Assembly (NCBI RefSeq): GCF_902506575.1
Contig: NZ_LR732544.1
Span: 658,269 to 722,268 of the forward strand
Reading direction: 5' to 3'
Length of the DNA: 64,000 nt
Origin: Streptomyces mexicanus
GTDB lineage: Bacteria > Actinomycetota > Actinomycetes > Streptomycetales > Streptomycetaceae
Shown: in pieces, positions 61,288 through 64,000 of the stretch
Position numbering within the stretch: the stretch's first letter is position 1
How the letters are laid out: every line of letters starts with the position of its first letter
The notes under the pieces: model-generated
The model's input: only the letters and a program-made list of their open reading frames with translations
Databases searched by the model: none
What the model was told of the DNA's origin: nothing
Translations under genes and position numbers: made by a program

Positions 61288-63327
61288 TCACTCCGAGGTC
61301 GGTGCGTTCAGGAGGGCTTCGACGGTGGCGCGGGCGTGGTGGCCAGTGGCGTGGGTGAGCGCGGGGCTGATGCCAAGGGTGTGGGCGATGCGGGTGTCGG
61401 GCATGCCGCACAGGTACTGCAGGACGGCGAGGTCCATCTGGTCCTCGGGCAGGCGGGCGATGGCGTCGAACAGGTCGATGAGTTCGGTCAGGGCGACGAG
61501 ATGCCCGGGATTCGTGGTGTGGTCGTGGACCTCGCGGGTGGAGAAGACGGCGGCGCGCAGATCCGGGTGGCCGTCTGTATGACGGGGTGCGCGGATCATG
61601 ACGCGTGAGCGGAACATGCGCCAGGCGTAGCGGTGGATGTTGGCGCTGGCGGCGGCCTCGTTCCAGCAGATCCAGAGCATGTCGAAGGCTTCCGCTACGA
61701 CCCAGTGGGCGCGTTGGTCGGTGAGGAGGAAGGCACGGGCGTAGTCGGTGTAGGCGCCTTGGACGTCTTCGGTGAACGCTTGGTAGGGCAGAGGTGGTTC
61801 CTCGCCGTCGTGGGCGACCTGTTGTATGGAGTGGCGGATCCAGTCGTTGTCTTTGTGTGCTTCGCGTGCGGCCACGGTCCACAGTCGGCGCAGGGGTCGG
61901 GTGGGCAGGCCAAGGGCGCGGGTGACGCTGAAGGTGATCTCCCAGGCGGGGTAGTAGCCGTTGCCGCGCAGGAGTTCGCTGATGCGTGTCTTGGAGTAGC
62001 CAGAGCGGTCGACTATGTCGTCGAGCGTCAGGCCGCTGGCGAACAAGACGCTGCGGACCGGCTCGAGCCAGGCGCGGTGCGACGGACCCGCGTGCGGCGA
62101 GATCGGTGCGGGTGGCCGACCGCGTCTGGCCGTGTGGTGCAGCGGCGGGGGCTGGGCCGGGCCGAGCCCCTGGTGCGCGAGGACGGCCGGGAGTCGGATG
62201 TGTTCTCCCTCATCGGGCCGAAGCGGTTCGACGCGCCGTGGAAGGAGATCGAGGCGCAGGGCTACAATCGTGGTCCGGCCCTCGACGCGCTCCACCCAGG
62301 CGTGCGGCAGGCCGTGGTCGCCGTGGCGGGCGCCGAGGATGTTCCCGCAGATGGACCCGGTGGAGTCGCTGTCGCCCGAATGGTTGACGGACAGCAGCAG
62401 GGCGCGCTCGACGTCGTCGGGGGCGACGAGGGCGGCGTAGACGCCGATGGCCAGGGCCTCCTCGGCGATCCAGCCCGCGCCGAGCTGCTGCAGCCGCTCC
62501 GCGCTCGGGGCGCCCTGGGCGGCCAGGTCCAGCGCCCCGTGCAGGGCGGCGGTGGTCTCCTCGTGGCCGGGGTGGCGGGCCAGCAGCCGCAGGGAGCGCA
62601 GCACCGCGCCCTCGATCGACTCCCCGGTCATCAGGCAGGCGACGATCGCGGCCAGGGCGCCGGCGGCGTAGTAGCCGGTGGGGTGGCCGTGGGTCATCTG
62701 GGCGCAGCGCGCGGCAGCGTCGAAGGCGTCCTCGGGTGCGGCGCCGGTCAGGCCGAACGGCGCCGCACGCATCACCGCGCCGCAGCCCTTGGAGTCGGGG
62801 TTGATCGGTCCGGGCGGGCCGAGGGGGGCCGCCGGGTCGGGCACGAAGTCCAGGGCGAGCCCGGACAAGCAGGCGTTGCCCGGTGCGCGGCGCGCGAACA
62901 GCCACGCCTCGGTGACCAGACCGTCGCGCGGGCCGGTGTAGGAGCCGCCGGCGGGCCCGATCTCGCCCCTCTCCGGGCTGCCCGCGTAGTCCTGCGTCGC
63001 CAGCCAGCGCTCGTAGGCCCCGCGGATCCGGCGGAAGGCGTCGGCGCCCCGGCGACCTGACGGCCGCTGCGCGTGGGCCCGGCGGATGCCCTCGGCGGTG
63101 AACAGGGTCATCTGGGTGTCGTCGCTGATCAGGCCGACGGCGCCGGAGCCGGTGGTCACCAGGCCGGTGACGCCGCGCGCGCCGTGCGCGGCCCGGATCC
63201 CGTCCAGGGCGCTGAACTCGATCGGATAGCCGAGGGCGTCTCCGACGGCGCCGCCCAGCAGGCAGCCGCGCACTCTGGCGCGGTACACCGCCGTCGACTC
63301 CCAGGACGGCCTCCACGGCTCGTTCAT
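61288..63327 (-). CDS. ADP-ribosylglycohydrolase fused in frame to XRE/sigma-like regulator
   Basis: 679 residues from ATG 63327 with GAGGAGGGG upstream. Residues ~15-345 are an ARH/DraG-type ADP-ribosylglycohydrolase: RGCLLGGAVGDALGYPIEF, LISDDTQMTLFTAEGI, and NHSGDSDSTGSICGNILGA, with the Mg-binding Asps. Its usual last few residues are altered. After a Pro/Arg-rich linker (about 360-405) comes an XRE helix-turn-helix (LDDIVDRSGYSKTRISELL) and a sigma-70 region-4-like C-terminus (MDLAVLQYLCGMPDTRIAHT). It may be a true fusion or a recent join of two genes. Confidence 0.8.
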   Translation of the reverse strand: MNEPWRPSWESTAVYRARVRGCLLGGAVGDALGYPIEFSALDGIRAAHGARGVTGLVTTGSGAVGLISDDTQMTLFTAEGIRRAHAQRPSGRRGADAFRRIRGAYERWLATQDYAGSPERGEIGPAGGSYTGPRDGLVTEAWLFARRAPGNACLSGLALDFVPDPAAPLGPPGPINPDSKGCGAVMRAAPFGLTGAAPEDAFDAAARCAQMTHGHPTGYYAAGALAAIVACLMTGESIEGAVLRSLRLLARHPGHEETTAALHGALDLAAQGAPSAERLQQLGAGWIAEEALAIGVYAALVAPDDVERALLLSVNHSGDSDSTGSICGNILGARHGDHGLPHAWVERVEGRTTIVALRLDLLPRRVEPLRPDEGEHIRLPAVLAHQGLGPAQPPPLHHTARRGRPPAPISPHAGPSHRAWLEPVRSVLFASGLTLDDIVDRSGYSKTRISELLRGNGYYPAWEITFSVTRALGLPTRPLRRLWTVAAREAHKDNDWIRHSIQQVAHDGEEPPLPYQAFTEDVQGAYTDYARAFLLTDQRAHWVVAEAFDMLWICWNEAAASANIHRYAWRMFRSRVMIRAPRHTDGHPDLRAAVFSTREVHDHTTNPGHLVALTELIDLFDAIARLPEDQMDLAVLQYLCGMPDTRIAHTLGISPALTHATGHHARATVEALLNAPTSE

Positions 63328-63361
63328 GCGCCCCTCCTCAGCAGTGGCGTGGACTACGGTC

Positions 63362-64000
63362 ATGGCTATGACCATTGTCGCGACCGGTGACTCCGCGCCG
63401 AGCACCGCCCCCGCCGGGCAGGGGGTGGGCCCGCTGCTGCGGGCCTGGCGGCAGCGGCGGCGGATCAGCCAGCTGGAACTGGCACTGCGCGCCGACTCCT
63501 CCGCCCGGCACATCAGTTTCATCGAGACCGGCCGGTCCCGGCCCAGTGAGGAGATGGTGCTGCGGCTGGCCGAACACCTGGAGGTGCCGGTACGCGAGCG
63601 CAACGCGCTGCTGCTGGCGGCGGGTTACGCCCCGCGCTATCGGCACACGCCGCTGGACGATCCGGCGCTCGACGCGCTGCGGGCGGGCCTGGAGCGGCTC
63701 ATCCAGAGCTACGAGCCCTTCCCGGCGCTGGTGGTGGACGCCGCCTACGACGTGGTGGCGGCGAACCGGGGCGTGGCGATGCTGCTCGACGGCGTCGCGC
63801 AGTCGCTGCTGGCCCCGCCGCTGAACGCGATGCGGCTGACGCTGCACCCGCGGGGCCTGGCGCCGCGCATCCGCAACCTGCTCGAGTGGCGCGGGCATCT
63901 GCTGGCCCAGATGGAGCGGCAGCTCGCGCTGCACCGCTCGCCGGCGCTGCGGGCGCTGTACGAGGAGGTGGCCGGCTATCCGGTGCCGGACACCGGCCCG
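63362..64000 (+). CDS. XRE/MmyB-type regulator, partial at window edge
   Basis: At least 213 residues, open to the last base. N-terminal helix-turn-helix (about 22-75: LLRAWRQRRRISQLELALRA, SARHISFIETGRSRPS), then the start of a MmyB ligand-binding domain (YAPRYRHTPLDDPALDAL, YEPFPALVVDAAYDVVAANR). These Streptomyces regulators often control the neighbouring divergent gene, here the ADP-ribosylglycohydrolase operon (starts 35 bases apart). Confidence 0.9.
   Translation, partial: MAMTIVATGDSAPSTAPAGQGVGPLLRAWRQRRRISQLELALRADSSARHISFIETGRSRPSEEMVLRLAEHLEVPVRERNALLLAAGYAPRYRHTPLDDPALDALRAGLERLIQSYEPFPALVVDAAYDVVAANRGVAMLLDGVAQSLLAPPLNAMRLTLHPRGLAPRIRNLLEWRGHLLAQMERQLALHRSPALRALYEEVAGYPVPDTGP

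Noticed and set aside
62028..62213. Plus-strand frame with a plausible stretch near 62,170
   Set aside because: It lies antisense within the hydrolase/regulator gene and has no start or ribosome site.

Overview
The window is high-GC DNA with Streptomyces-type genes throughout: DUF6233, a MmyB-type XRE regulator, telomere-type helicases, small CSD proteins, HspR/CIRCE heat-shock logic and GTG starts. Its first ~195 bases are a chain of short perfect hairpins, as found at Streptomyces telomeres, and the first gene is a TtrA-like telomere helicase. The window therefore probably begins at or very near the end of a linear replicon (chromosome arm or linear plasmid).

Layout. 1-7,013: terminal hairpins, telomere helicase, a DNA-binding-like protein, and a coupled pair made of a small HTH protein and a Tap-like protein that carries family-B DNA polymerase-like motifs. 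7,013-11,917: a 4.9 kb segment bounded by 92-bp direct repeats that are copies of the tap 3' end. It holds small hypotheticals, an EndoVII-type nuclease, a helicase tail remnant and a GHKL-ATPase/PD-(D/E)XK protein that looks like a defence gene. 11,944-14,268: secreted HNH nuclease, several small Streptomyces proteins, and a cold-shock domain protein with a C-terminal membrane helix.

15,168-56,013: a large proteostasis and stress island. It has solitary groEL (with CIRCE), dnaK, three intact and two broken hsp20 genes, an HdeD-like membrane protein, an APC permease, two alpha/beta hydrolases, an MgtE_N/CBS protein with an NRAMP-like transporter, an FHA protein next to a Ser/Thr kinase, a J-domain protein, and a complete dnaK-grpE-dnaJ(cbpA)-hspR/cbpM-clpB operon. 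A cold-shock protein and a DUF2267 protein follow. Partner-switching signalling genes are interleaved: about five STAS proteins, one RsbW-like kinase and two PP2C phosphatases, but no sigma factor. Four HAIR-like sites (TTGA-N11-TCAA or near it) sit upstream of hsp20, dnaK or STAS genes, suggesting the island is switched by HspR.

Many accessory genes of the island carry one-base frameshifts while the chaperone core is intact. IS481 remnants and two MITE-like elements mark mobility and decay. 56,280-64,000: repeats of about 175 bp flank a segment with a helicase-tail remnant, a truncated ku and a lamin-tail protein. It is followed by a regulator operon (ADP-ribosylglycohydrolase joined in frame to an XRE/sigma-like protein) and a partial XRE/MmyB regulator. 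Overall the island resembles, by convergence, the proteobacterial locus of heat resistance (LHR/TLPQC), here in an actinobacterial linear replicon arm. Single-letter motifs and coordinates were read directly. Family assignments come from recognition of sequence patterns without a database search.
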